Source: Chromobotia macracanthus (lineage: Eukaryota; Chordata; Actinopteri; Cypriniformes; Botiidae). Taken from it: 64,000 bases of DNA. Positions 45,787 to 58,500 of the stretch are shown here, piece by piece (the first letter of the stretch is position 1; every line of letters starts with the position of its first letter). The DNA lies in assembly GCA_036877525.1 (NCBI GenBank), contig JAZGTH010000075.1, positions 3,802,001 through 3,866,000 on the forward strand, given 5' to 3'. The translations under genes were made by a program, and so were the position numbers. The notes under the pieces are model-generated. The model saw only the letters and a program-made list of their open reading frames with translations, had not been told where the DNA came from and made no database searches.

Positions 45787-46510
45787 TATCTTGACACCAT
45801 TTTTTAAAAATCCATTCCACTGATTGTTCTATGAAACCCGTCTGGTTTTGTTTTCCTGCAGTCTGTTTTTCTTCAATTGTTTACTTAGGAAGGATACACT
45901 TTGTTAACTTCATCAATGTTAATTGCCACTTGTAGCCCATTTTACATCCATAATGTGATGCATTCTCCAGTAAAACAGGATATTTACCAAAAATTGTAGA
46001 GCAAGACTTTTTATCTTTTAGAAATTGATAAAGTGTGTGTTACTTATCTGAATAGAGCCCAAAAGCGAGTTTTGTAAAACAAAGCCTAATAGCTTAGAAA
46101 AATAAGTTCAATTTTGATTCCATGTTGACTGTGTGGGACCATTTAGGATGTCCCTTAACCCTGTATCAAACTTGATTTTCTAAAGCAAGAATGCTTTGGT
46201 TTGAAAGTACAGGACATGGGTTTAATTCTTGCCTGGACCCATCAGGATCTGTCCACTTTAATCCATCTCTGTCTGAGTGATGGGACTGTACAGAGATGAA
46301 TAATGCATGTGAAAAATGTCTTGGTCCACGACTCCTCAAAGCAGGTAAAACTTGAGAGTGTAAATGGAGTTGTTAAAGCACTGCCACGTGTGGATGTTTA
46401 TTGGCCAACTGCCAGCTAGCAGACAGGATATGATGCGCTTCTTTTCCCATAATTCACATCACATGTTAGATCTGAGAGCCCGCATGGATCTGCTAAATCC
46501 TTGGTTCAGG

Positions 46511-46743
46511 AGTGCTAACAATTTTAGACCGTAAGAATGTTTCTGTTACGTTTCCATTAAGAAACAAAAGCATTAAAAATATTATCTTGAACTTTCAAGG
46601 TATGTTCAAAATGTCCAGCTTTTTAGACGTTGTATTAATGTTACTGCATGGTTATAAGAACATTATTCATGAAACTTTTTTAAAATTCTGTAACATTTTC
46701 AAAACTTTCCACTAACAACTAAGAACGTTCCCTGTTAGCTGGG
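46511..46743 (+). mobile_element. MITE, second copy of the rab1-intron family
   Basis: Begins TGCTAACAATTTTAGACC and ends AACGTTCCCTGTTAGCTGGG. The internal segment with TTTTTAGACGTTGTATTAATG resembles the element at 23954-24219. Confidence 0.6.
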
Positions 46744-49700
46744 TCAGGACTGCTGCTGTTGGGGAATGTTTTCTTATTTTGGTTCAGGGGTATCTACACT
46801 AGCTTTGCGTTCAGCCTGCATCAGGGGCAGCTTGACCTGCTTAAAATGGCTTCTCCAGTGTGGGTGTTTCTTCATGAACATCATGCAGGTTCTGGAGATG
46901 CAAACAAGTACCTCCCAAGAATTGTGTGTAGAATATAGATCGTAAACCGCAAATTCTGAGTGAATGACAGAATGACACCACTTCACTTAAAGCATGCGTT
47001 TATTGATATTGACTATATTGATTTGATTAAATTGCAGCCTTTTGCAGTTTACACTGTGCCATATAGTGACTTAGATTTCAGTCTGAATACTTTCTGGAGC
47101 CCGAATTTGGGAATGTGAGGGCAGGAAGTCTGTAGTGGACTGTGGTCAAAAAACTTCTCTACTGTAAGATGTTTTTAAAGTTATCCATTACCCAGTAAAA
47201 ACAAACAACTAAACTGCCCAAAGTCCTTCAGCTGTTTCTCCTTTGTGAACCGTTCGCCGGGTAACTGGACAGATTTATGAAACACATACTTAACACATTT
47301 AGTGTGACCAGATCGGCTCTGTGTTTTGATGTGGAGGAAAAAATATACCAAGACAAAAATACTGGATCCCATTATTAATATAGAGAGTTTCCAAGTTATT
47401 TTAGTGTTGCTTATGTGCTTTTGTCATTTTAATATTTGTTTATGTTTTTAATATTGTTATAGGATGAATTCATTTTTATTTTATTTTAGTTTCTGTTTAT
47501 TTTTAGTTATTAAAGCTTAATCATTTTATGTGATTTATGTTAAAAGAAATGTTTTAAAGATTTTAATTTTAGTAAACTGTAATTCACTAGTTTTGGATGC
47601 AGGTCATAGTCGGGTAAAAATAGCTTTGGGAATGCACAGCAGCCTTGCAGGCCATGCCAGCAATGAGCGTGCTTGCGAATGCGTCGCATTCAGTGTCAGT
47701 TCAAAACTCTTTGATATCGGGTGTTAGTGACGGGTGGGATGTGGTACATCAAAACAGGAAGTGAGAGTCCCTGGAAGGAAGAGTAAGTGGAAACTGGAAT
47801 GTTCTGCTTTTTAACTGATAATAGGCTCACGTAGGCTGCAGTTCTTGAGTAGTGCGGTAAACATCACAGTTTTACAGCCTGCATTGTGAGCAGAGTTGTT
47901 AAATACCTTTTACTGTTTTGAACTGTCGCAATTAAAATGGCTTATGCAACAAACTAAGTTTTTGCAGTGCTCATGGTACGAGTCTCTGTTGTTTCTCATG
48001 TCTTTATTAGGAAGCATCCTGTTCCCTGTTTCCTGTCTCTAGAGGATCCCATATGGAGGTTTAGAAAACAGAAAGAATTCCGTAATGCAGAATTCCTTTA
48101 CACAGCCTAAAAATAGTAGCCTGTCAATTTACAGGAAGAACTATTTACAGTAACAGAGATGATTTACGGCTAAAAGGGAATCTTATAGCTGTTTATTATA
48201 ATTTTATTTTCGTAATATTGGGAGAGTTTGCATCACAGAAAGTGTGAAGTACTGAATACTAAAATATCAGTAATTGCATGGCAGGAAAAGATAGTGTAAA
48301 TATTAGGTAAAATTAGGTTTATAGCTATTATAGTTATAGTTTTGTGTGTATAAAAAGCTGCATTATGGTTGCTTTGCCACGTTCATGGTACTCCACGTGT
48401 GTCATGTTTTCTGATGGCTGCACGTTCGAGTCGACACACAATGTGAGACCATTTTGTAATGTGAAAGCAGCTGCCTGGTGCAGAAAAAAGCAAACAAAAT
48501 TCAGCATGCAGATGGCTGTAAGTAAAAAAGCCATTTAGAATTCAGTCTGCAAATATTACAATAATGTCAGATACACTGTAAATGCCAACATACTATCTAG
48601 TTAGTAAGTGAATGATTTTCAAAGTTTGGTGGAAAAAAGTTGTTTTTTTAGGAAGCAAGGCTAGCACACCTGATACTAAAGTAATTATCTACATAAATTT
48701 TGAGTCAGGCACAAGCAGAATTTTAATACTTAGAAAAACCAGAATGTTTATGGAATAGTAATACAGTCCTGCCTGTAAACAATGTAATAAGTTAAACTTG
48801 TGCTAGACGAGTCCTTTTCTTCTGCTTGTTTTTCTCGGTTACCTCAGTGGCCCGTCTTGTTTGTTGTTGTCAAGGCATCTCAGAGTCTAAGCTGAATGAA
48901 TAAGTAGATGCAAAAAGAAGCTTAGTTGAGCAGGGAGCTAAAACAATACCTTTTCACTGACAAAACAATCCTCAAACCGACGCTTGGCCACGAGGGGAAT
49001 TTTTCCTCGAGCACCAGTCGGAGCTTCTCGCTGTTTCACCGGCATCCCTGCAGACATGTATGCGTCCGTATCGCTGCATGTCAAGCATCCTGTTTACATC
49101 ACAACACGTTGCCATGCCAATGAGGGGCTGGCGAGGGGTGCTGGGTCCTGGCAGTGCCATGCGGGCCGGGCTTGGGCTCATCTGTGTTTATTGTTTAACA
49201 GGAGCAGGGATTTCTCTGCCCTGCACTGAGAGGAGAAAAGGGAGGGAGGGAACCAGGCAGGGAAATTAGATCTCGGAACATCGCAGTAAAGTTGCACATT
49301 TTTAGCATTCCTGTTTTGCATTCTAACCAAAAGCAGAACTGCAGAGAAGTTCAGTTCAGTAGCTGTGGCGAGGACTGGTGGCCGAGGACCTATGAGGAGG
49401 TTTCATTTTAAGCTGAGTAGTCTGGAGGTAATGCGTGCAATAAATGCATCTGCATGTGAAGGTAATGAGGATAATGAAGTTTGCTGATGACAGTGAGCTT
49501 TGCTGTTTGTCGCTGTCTATGTTGTGGGTAATGTATGAACGGTGGAGTCAAAAAGTCTGAGACAACATTGAAAATCCGGGATTGATTTATTTATTTTTTC
49601 TCTGAAACCTCAGTCATGCTGAGATAAAATGTACCATGAGGTTTTGCAACTTGAGTCCATGACAGCTCGAGTTCATGAAGTCATTAAACCAGGAAAACAT

Positions 49701-51011
49701 ACCAAATGACATTTTATCAGTTAAACGTTTCACTCAGATTATGCACAATATAATTTGTACTCTACAAAAACGATTAAAATAGTTAATTATAAAAAATTTA
49801 ATCTTCTTGTGTATGAACGCGTATGTTTTTTATAGCTTACAGTAGCATGTATGTAACATTAAAAATTGACGTTGAATATGCAGATATGCATATAGAGTGT
49901 ATTTTATATGTTCTTCATCATAAACTTGATTGATTACTTGATTACAACTAGATTGTTATAAATTATTTTCCTAAATTTATGCTTAAATTAAAAGCTTTTT
50001 CTGATAAATCATGCAGTCCAAGTCATCCCACGACCATTTGTATCTGTCTGACAAGCCAGTTTATTGAGCAGAGATCTTTCTTGTCATGGTTGTCTTCTTC
50101 ATCTTGGTCTTGTGGTTTCACAGACATCAGACGATCAGTATTAATCTGACTAACTCTGTTTGAGGTAAGCTCAGTGCCGCCTTTCGGTCAGCTCATGTGT
50201 CTTAGCGAGCCGTGTTTCTTACTAGCGTGACAATAATTTCAGTAGTCTTCCTTCATCGCAGTTCCTGCAAACTAGTTTTGGTCCTGTTGAAGTTGAGCTG
50301 ATGTTATGTGATAGCAGATGCCCTGTGGGAACTGACGGATCTTCTCTGACTTATTTGCTGTGAATTTTGTAGGACACCCTGTGGGCTTTCTGTATTTTTC
50401 CACTTTTTGTTTGTTTCGCACTTTACAGTTTTCGTTATTATTACTCGTTAGCCATTCTGTCTGCTTCGTTTTGTTTGTGTCGTTGTATCAGTGGATGTCA
50501 TTATATCTGTCCCCTGGGAACGGACGAATTTGTGAAAGCATGTGTGGCCATAAGCAACTAAATCCGGGCCTGTTGGCCTCCAGAGCGAGGAGCCAATGAG
50601 AAACATGAGATCAGCCCATTAAATAGTTGATGATTGGCAGTCAAAGGTTTTTATAATGAACTGCATCATTTCAAAGCCTTGTTAACCATTTCTGTGTTTG
50701 TTTGCAGCCGGAGCAGAGCTAATGGGGGAACCACACTGCTGGGCACCACATCTCGAACGAAACGATTGAGACTGCCAGCGATTCTACACCGTGTTGGATG
50801 CAGCTTAGCAAGCAGAGGAAGAGAAAGAAACGATTTCTCACGCTCCAGTGGACTAGATTGCTTTCACAATGAGAAAGTTAATTTGATTAGTTGCAGACGA
50901 AAGCGAGGAATCACGTAAAAAGGGAAACAGAGACGGACATCGGGCAGAACCAAGACCTCAGCGTGACGTGACGTGGCGTGGCCGGGAGGGCGGCAAACGG
51001 ACGGCTGTAGC

Positions 51012-54000
51012 ATGACCAGCCTTTTTCGGCGCAGCAGCGGTAATGGAGGGTCTCGTGGGGGTGGGGGCTCGGCAGGCGGCGAGCTCAACAACTCCAGGCC
51101 CAACCGGCAGGTTCGACGGCTGGAGTTCAATCAGGCCATGGAGGACTTTAAAACCATGTTCCCCAGCATGGACTATGAGGTCATCGAGTGCGTTCTCCGC
51201 TCCAACAACGGCGCTGTGGATGCCACCATTGACCAGCTCCTGCAGATGAGCATTGATGGGCAGGACTCGGATGACAGCTCTGATTCAGACGACAGCATCC
51301 CACCAGAGGTCAGTCGTCCATTCACTCCTGTTGTGCTGTACTGAATAGGCCTGCATGACATTTACGAAAAATGCGATAACTTGCTAAATAATGCGGTATG
51401 TGATATTCAGTACAATAATGCTTTAAGTTTGTAAATCATTTTAAATTTCATTAATATATATTTAAAAATAGAAAATTTACATTTACATAACATTTGCATG
51501 CCAGTCTCTCTGTCTCTCTGACCAAAAACTGTAACTATACATAACTTTATGAAGTATTAAAATCACTTATCATTCATTATTGTTATATTCTTCTACAATC
51601 ATTATTGTAAACCACTGTGATATATTCTGTGAACAGTCCCTGTTAGCTGGGTTAGTGTGTCAGCACTGGGCTCAGACACGGATCTGAGACACATTACTGT
51701 GTACAGTACGTCTCAGTGCAGTAGCTATCTGCTTCATGGCCCAGCAGAGAGATGCTTGTCCATTAGAACCTGATTCAGTCGTATGTGAAGCATAAACTGC
51801 ATTTTGTTTAAATGTTCTGCCATGGTTCTGTGTGCTGCTGCTTTTAAGAACATCCCCCACTGGTGTACTTTCCCTGCATTATTTATAGTGTGCTGTTTAG
51901 ATGGGCGAGTGCTGGAACAGTATGTGCTGTATTGCACATACCCAACAACAAGTGTTTGTATGTATAAAATTCATTGACCACCTGAGATACATAAATACAA
52001 TTAGAATCTCATTGGGTGCAAAAGGATTCAACTATTAAGACATTATTATGAAATAATTGCTGTTAACGGATCAATTATCCATCATATCACATTTACGCCT
52101 GGTATTAAAGCTGCAACTTTCGCCTCTCCACCACCATCTCTGTTTGAAACATAAAACTGCAGGTTACTTTTCTTTAAAACTACGTATTTTTCTTTAAGTA
52201 TGTTGAAGTCAAATAAAATCAAACTTGATATTTTCCGGAAATCTGACCCGACAAGATTTAATGTTTGTTCATTTTTAACTAAAAAAATTACAAGATCTGA
52301 TCATGACAACAGCTCAATACAGGTGTAATGTTTCAGACAACCAGCATCTAAAACATTGGTAATCAGATCACTCAAAACACATTTAAAAGTACAATCTAAA
52401 GTGCAATGCAAAAAAATCTGTCTATTATCTGCCCTTATCCATCAGTCATCCATTCCCAAAGCTGCATCAGGACCGATTAGCATTTATGCATTTATATTGC
52501 GATATGTGTTTTCATCTACTTCAGAATGTCATTTTAGTGCAAAAATCCTGAAAGGTTTCACCCAAAATGGATGTTAATACCAGGTGTGATCGAGATGTAA
52601 CGTTTGTAATAGCATCCCCTCATGTTTTCTTTATCAGATTCTTGAGCGGACGCTGGAGCCGGACAGTTCAGATGAAGAACCGCCCCCTGTCTATTCTCCA
52701 CCGACATATGCCATGCACATATATGACAGGAAATACCCCGATGCCCCACCTGTTCCTCCACCCAGGTTATAAAAGCACTTTAATGTTCTCTAGAAATCTC
52801 TCACCATGTGAAAAGAACATCTGATTACTTTTCGAAAAGGGTTTTAAAAGTTTTGTTTGAAGAATGACAGAAATACAGTGCTGGAAACATGTAATGGGGT
52901 CAGCAGGGGCCTCAGACTCATTGTTCATTTTAGTCACAGTTTTTTGACTGATGCCCCCCGGTGTTCAAAAGACAAACTACAGTTACTGTTGCCTTTGTAT
53001 GAGGTTCAACACAGGTGCAGAAGATCCATGAAACATCCATGAAATTCTGTTTATTCATAGATTAGGTCCCCATTTATTCACACGTATTTAAAGGTCAAAC
53101 GTATTTTAAGAGTTTTAGTTTAAATATAAGCCATTGTTCCATGCAGGTTGCCATTATAATTTAGCATCAGTGACACAGAGTTCTTCCTCTGCTACTTTTC
53201 AGATTTGAGGCCCAGCCTCCACCTGGACACACACAAGTCCATGGTTATAAAAACTGGAACCCACCGTTACTTGGCAATTTGCCTGATGACTTCCTGCGAA
53301 TCCTGCCACAACAACTGGACAGTATACAGGTGAGCGTTTATCTCATAGCCAGGAGTAGAGTATGATGGTGTATGAGCACTTTTATTCTTAAGTAGGGTCT
53401 AAAATTTAGTTTGGTAGTTTGTCATGCAGTTTAAATCTATTTGACCTCCTAATAATTATTAGGATAATGGGTTTGAATGCATCCAGTTTAGATCTTTTAT
53501 GTGCTTCATTGCATACAGAGCTCTCTTACTCAAGATGCCTTCACAGAAGCTACCAAAGGTGAACATAACTGAGGAGCATCACATAATGCGCATTGATGTC
53601 TAAAAGTTTATTTTATTTTTCTTCTTCTCATTGAAATTTGAATATTAAAATAAAATAAAGCAAAAAAAGTTGAATTAAGTAGGTTAGCTGATTATCTTAA
53701 AAATGGATATCGCTGTCAGTTCATAAAGCTTTAACTGATAAAGCGTGAGACCACTTTTCCGGCCTGGTCATATGATGTTTGACATGTATCTTTAAAATGT
53801 TCATTAAAAATTCATTAAAATGTGCTAATACTCTACAGCAGTGCAACAGAGAGGCCGGTGTGAAGTTACTATCAACTCTTCTCAAACTCTTTGAATGGCT
53901 GCACTAACTATGATGTCATCTTTGCTGAACTATGATGTCATCTTTGTATATATGCACTCATCATCATATGAATAAAGTTCTTTGCCATAGTAATGAGACT

Positions 54001-56353
54001 GTCTTGCATATTCCCCAACCCTGTACTATTCTCCAGGGCTCTCAGAGTAGCACCTCCAAGCCCTCTTCCTCATCCTCAGTACCTCAGAAAGGCCTCACTG
54101 TAGCGGCCTCGGCGGGAACGGGCGGGGCTTCCGAGCAGGAACGCAAACTGAAGCAATATCTGGAAGACGAGCGCATCGCTCTCTTTCTGCAGAACGAGGA
54201 ATTCATGAAGGAGCTGCAGAGGAACCGAGAATTCCTCATCGCGTTAGAAAGAGGTAGGGAGACACTCGCTCACGCGAGAAATGGGGCGATCGAGCTGTTT
54301 CTGACACTCTGCTTTCCCTCCTTCCACAGCTGCACACTACACAGTGCAAATTCTAAAGCTCATTTACTCAGCAGGGTACGAACATTGAAACAGGCTGTTT
54401 AGTTTTTCTATAAGGCCATTAGCATTGTTTGCTTTTAGACTGAAATTTTGTTATGTGTGTTTTGTGCTGTTCCGATGTCTGGATGATTTCATGTATTGGT
54501 GGAACACAGAACATTAAAGAACCAGACATTGTTTCTTTAACACCTGCCTTCTTTGTTTTAGATCGATTGAAATACGAGTCAAGAAAATCCAAATCCAGTC
54601 ATTCATCAGCTAGCATGGAGAACTCCACAGGTAAACATCAGATACTGAGCTGTATTTGTTCTATATGTGTGAGTGCGCTGTTTTAAAACTGTTATATTTG
54701 GTCATACATTCACAAAATATATTCTAGTTATGTGCTTAATTTAGTGATACTTGCAATTTAGGATTACTGCTCTTATCTGGGGGGTGGGGCTCTTTTGACA
54801 GTAAATAGCCACCTAGCAACCATTGGGCAATGCCCAGTGTTCTTATGGCCATTAAGAACACCTTGGCAACTACATAACAATGCCCTGGCAACCCCCCCGG
54901 AATAAACTAGTATCATGGCAGTGAGTTTAGCAGCAATCTAGTTTGTACTACTAAAAGATGTCTGTGGTCTGGACTGGGTTTGTATATTACTGTAAAAACT
55001 GCATCTTTTTACTATAAAACAGGTGACCACTACGCCTCTGGGTCTGTAGAGGCCTGCACGGCTGTTTCTGATGACGCCCTGTTCAGAGACAAGCTAAAGC
55101 ACATGGGGAAATGTAAGAGTATCCTGGTTATCTTGGCGATATCGCTTACTCAGGAATTTAGTTTAGGACTTCTTAACGCTTGTGTCGCATTCTCATCTGC
55201 AGCAACCAGGAAGAAGCTGTTTGAAATCGCCAGAGGGTTTTCAGAGAAGACGAAGCGCAGGAAGTCTAAAAGAAGAACGCTGCTGCGACATCATTCGTAT
55301 CCTTCAGTATGCACCAGAAACATGTCAATTTCATTTCATAAAGTATGATCATATACAACATATAATACCATGTGGAATCAAAATATTCTTAGAGGATGAA
55401 TAGAACGCACATCATTTTAGCTAAATTTCTAGTTGATGAATCTCTGCGGTGTTTGCGGGCTTCACTGCACTTCAGCATTTGTGTCAGTGCAGCGTTTTCT
55501 GTTGTGAATCCTGCAGCTAATGTTTAATATGATTCTTGGCACTGTGTTCAGTTGAGTAAATTTAGCATCTGCTGTTTACTTTGACCGTGCTTTCTCAGAT
55601 TGGGCACAGCCAACTCCACTGCCAACCTCCTCGATGATGTGGAAGGAAACCCCTGTGGTAGGACTTTCGGTCCAATTTTCAGAGACATTTGTCTCTTTGC
55701 TTTTCACACTAGAGCTTTCAGTGCAGCCCCGAGTCTGTTTGACATCAGAGTTCAAATTGTTAATGTGAAATGGTTTATAGAACTGGAGTGTGCACCAACG
55801 AACCTCATGTTACTGGTGTGACCGCTTACAGTTTAATTCATTTTTATAGTTTCGTCTTTTCACCCTGAGTCGTTACCAAGAACAATGGAAAACAACTGCT
55901 GCTATTACTTTCCCTGATACTTCCATAAATGATGCAAGCAGTTTGGTCTTAAAAGCACAATGTGAACACAGATCAGCAGGGGCAGGGAAAACTGAACTCT
56001 GATTTGGACCAATCAGTGTGTGAACACAGCCTTAAAGGCATTTGGTTGGCTGCTCAGATTAGATAAACAGTGTTACTCTGGACTAGATACCAGGGTTACA
56101 GTCTGGATGTTGCTGTGTGTCTTTCTAGATGAAGAAAGACGATTGGCTACTCAGGAAGAGGAGGAGCCACACAAGGAATCACTATCATGGTGAGTCCCTT
56201 CTCGTTATCCAGAAGACAACGTTGTGGTTTCTAAACCAACATTATTCAACATTCATACTGCTGAAATGATATTCATATCCTTCTTATCCAGGTAACCCAC
56301 TAGCAGAATCCTTGCTTTGCCTTATGTTAACCTCTTGCTCATTTTATTCCAGA
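51012..56353 (+). CDS. cuedc1: CUE domain-containing protein 1 (380 aa)
   Basis: Coding exons: 51012-51308, 52638-52765, 53203-53329, 54037-54253, 54562-54630, 55023-55112, 55203-55296, 55599-55657, 56129-56189, and one base at 56353. Total 1143 nt. The start MTSLFRRSSG matches CUEDC1. The CUE domain spans about 37-80, with the MFP motif at 49-51 and a Leu-Leu near 76-77, expected to bind ubiquitin. Then come an acidic SDDSSDSDDS patch, a proline-rich EEPPPVYSPP segment, a charged helical stretch (about 216-270, QERKLKQYLEDERIALFLQN) and a basic tail (KTKRRKSKRR). Length is close to the mammalian protein. The final intron splits the stop codon (TG|A). The 5' UTR exon starts at 50708 and holds a 15-codon upstream ORF (50722-50769). 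Confidence 0.95.
51630..51655 (+). repeat. Solo MITE end
   Basis: AGTCCCTGTTAGCTGGGT matches the right end of the elements at 23954-24219 and 46511-46743. The rest of the element could not be traced with confidence. Confidence 0.4.
54795..54897. repeat. GCAACC-type minisatellite-like repeat
   Basis: Degenerate units of AGCAACCATTGGGCAATGCCC / GAACACCTTGGCAACT / AACAATGCCCTGGCAACC, a pattern common in fish genomes, in a cuedc1 intron. Confidence 0.6.
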
Positions 56354-58500
56354 TCTTTCTGTTCTCCTGGGAAATAAGGGTTTCCATGGTGACCTCAGAA
56401 TGACCCATGGCTGATAGCTCCTTATCTCAGTGGCTCCAGTGCTTAGATCAGTACTAAGCAATCCCAGACTGGAGGAACAGACTGAGACAGGACTGTATGA
56501 TCATTTTGTAGCAGCCTTCTGCGAGCCAGCGATTATTGTTACCCGCATTTGATTACTATTATAATTATTGTATTGTAGCTGTTTGTTAATATTTAATTTC
56601 ATATGTAAAGCAGAACAGATTTAGTACTGATTTACAACATTTTTCTTTTATTATCCCATGAATCCTAATGAAATGAAATTCCTTTTTTTGTTTTTGTTTA
56701 ATATAATTTCCTTTAGAAATATGTCCCCCACTTATGTATGAACTGGGGAAATTCATGGAACATGACATGGAAAATAGGCAAATATTTTATTTGTTTATTA
56801 ATGTCCATTTTAAAATTAAATCTAATCATGTGTTTAGTTCCTATTGGTCAGATGTTTCAGCACATTACATTTCCTGACGTCTTATTGGGCCGTTATTCTA
56901 ATCTGCTCATTAAAGGCATTTCCACTTTGAATGTACCCCAGATTAGAATGTCCATCACTAACCCTCACAAAACACTTTCCCACTCTTTCTTATCTTTGCT
57001 ATTAAGACAAGAACTCTATTGTTCAGGTCTCCGTTCAGTCTGGGTTTGATTTAAGGGTGCTGAATAGTTCACTTCCTTTTCTGTGATACGTTTATATACA
57101 ATTAAATCATAACAGATGCAGCGTTACTTCGAAAGGAGCGGGGGGCAGTTTCCACACGTTTTAGCTGTACACATTTCTCAATGCCAAAATGTCAATTTCT
57201 TGTTCACACACACAAAAGAGGCAAATCCTTGTACAATTTTTGTTTTGCACTGCCATATCTGTTTTATAAATTAATTGAAAGTGTCTTGGTGAAAAGTGTT
57301 TAGATTGTTTGATCCAGAATAGTTGTCATTTGAACTTGTTTGTGTCTTTGTTAGGATTAGAACGATTTGTGATGTTGAAAGACAAGCGTAGAACAATTTG
57401 AATGATGCTTTCCTTGAACCTTCCCAAAGCTGCTGTGTGGTTTGCTCTTGGGAATCACACTGAATGATTTATCCTTACGCTGTGCTTCCAGTAGGTCACG
57501 TGACAGTGTCGTAAGATCAGAGGTCTAACTGTGATCCACCAATAAGAATGTGCCATTTTGGTTCTGTACGTTTCGTGTCCTGGTATTGATTTTGTAGGTA
57601 GCCATTGGAGGACACCATTGATCTGTTTGTTTGAAGATTGTTCAGCAGATAAACATGTGTTTGTTTAACAAGTCACAAACCTTACAGTCACAGTATTATA
57701 TGTGCCAAGACATAAGGATTTGATAATGGGTTGGTTCCATCATGTTTCAGTTACAAAGCCATAGCCTAAAATTACCAATAAACAAATAAGCATTTGATTA
57801 TTTTTTAAAGCGTCTATAAAGTCATGGTCATGTTTTTCAAGGCACTGTATGCGTTTGTTCATGACTAATCTTTGTTTTATTGTTTTCTGATTATATAGGT
57901 AACCATAGCCATAATCAATGACATGTTTAAGCACCTCACCCGCGTATATATTTGTGCTGTGAAGTTTTAAGAGTCATTATAAGATACATCTGTTCAATGT
58001 TTTTATTTAAGGGTGGCACCGTGATCCAAGGCTGTACTGTTGAGTCAATTGAAACCACAGGAGCCAATCCTTGTAGAGTTCTTCCATCCTGCTTGCAAAC
58101 ATGTTTTATCCTCTCAGGGAACCTGCTCTCATTTCACTTTCCGGTAAAAAGCACAACTAAACCAACAAATGTCAGGTTTCACCAAACAAACCAAGCAGCA
58201 CTGTTCTATAGGCATCTATAATGTAAGGAACTAATGTCCACCATCTGTTGTCACATCATGTGGTTGACATGAGGAATTCAGGACTGGTATGTAGTCAAAG
58301 TCCTTCTCTTGCTTACATGTCCATGTATGTTGATCCAGACTGTTTAAGGGCCCCTATTTCACCGCTGGTCTCTGTATATGAGATAAAAGAGGCAGATGTA
58401 TGAAGTATATGAGCCAGATCATTCTGCTTGGCTCGTAATTGTTGGTGGAATGTACTATTTATACTTTATTAACGGGGAGCAACTGTATGTTCTAAATAAA
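56354..58500 (+). other. cuedc1: Probable cuedc1 3' UTR
   Basis: Follows the last splice acceptor and holds no coding continuation. AATAAA at about 58495-58500 is the best polyadenylation signal. Confidence 0.5.

Larger units (their letters stand above)
41291..50707. other. cuedc1: Cuedc1 intron 1
   Basis: A 9.4-kb intron from GTAAGT to TTGTTTGCAG. It contains the SINE and MITEs listed separately and no supported exon. The fragment around 49545-49600 (AGTCAAAAAGTCTGAGACAA) looks like a piece of an interspersed repeat, not identified further. Confidence 0.6.

Noticed and set aside
49545..49600. Transposon remnant in cuedc1 intron 1
   Set aside because: The sequence looks like part of a dispersed repeat but is too short to place in a family or define ends.
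50973..51011. N-terminal extension of cuedc1 upstream of 51012
   Set aside because: The frame is open but the upstream initiator would be GTG; the ATG at 51012 gives the conserved MTSLFRRSS start.
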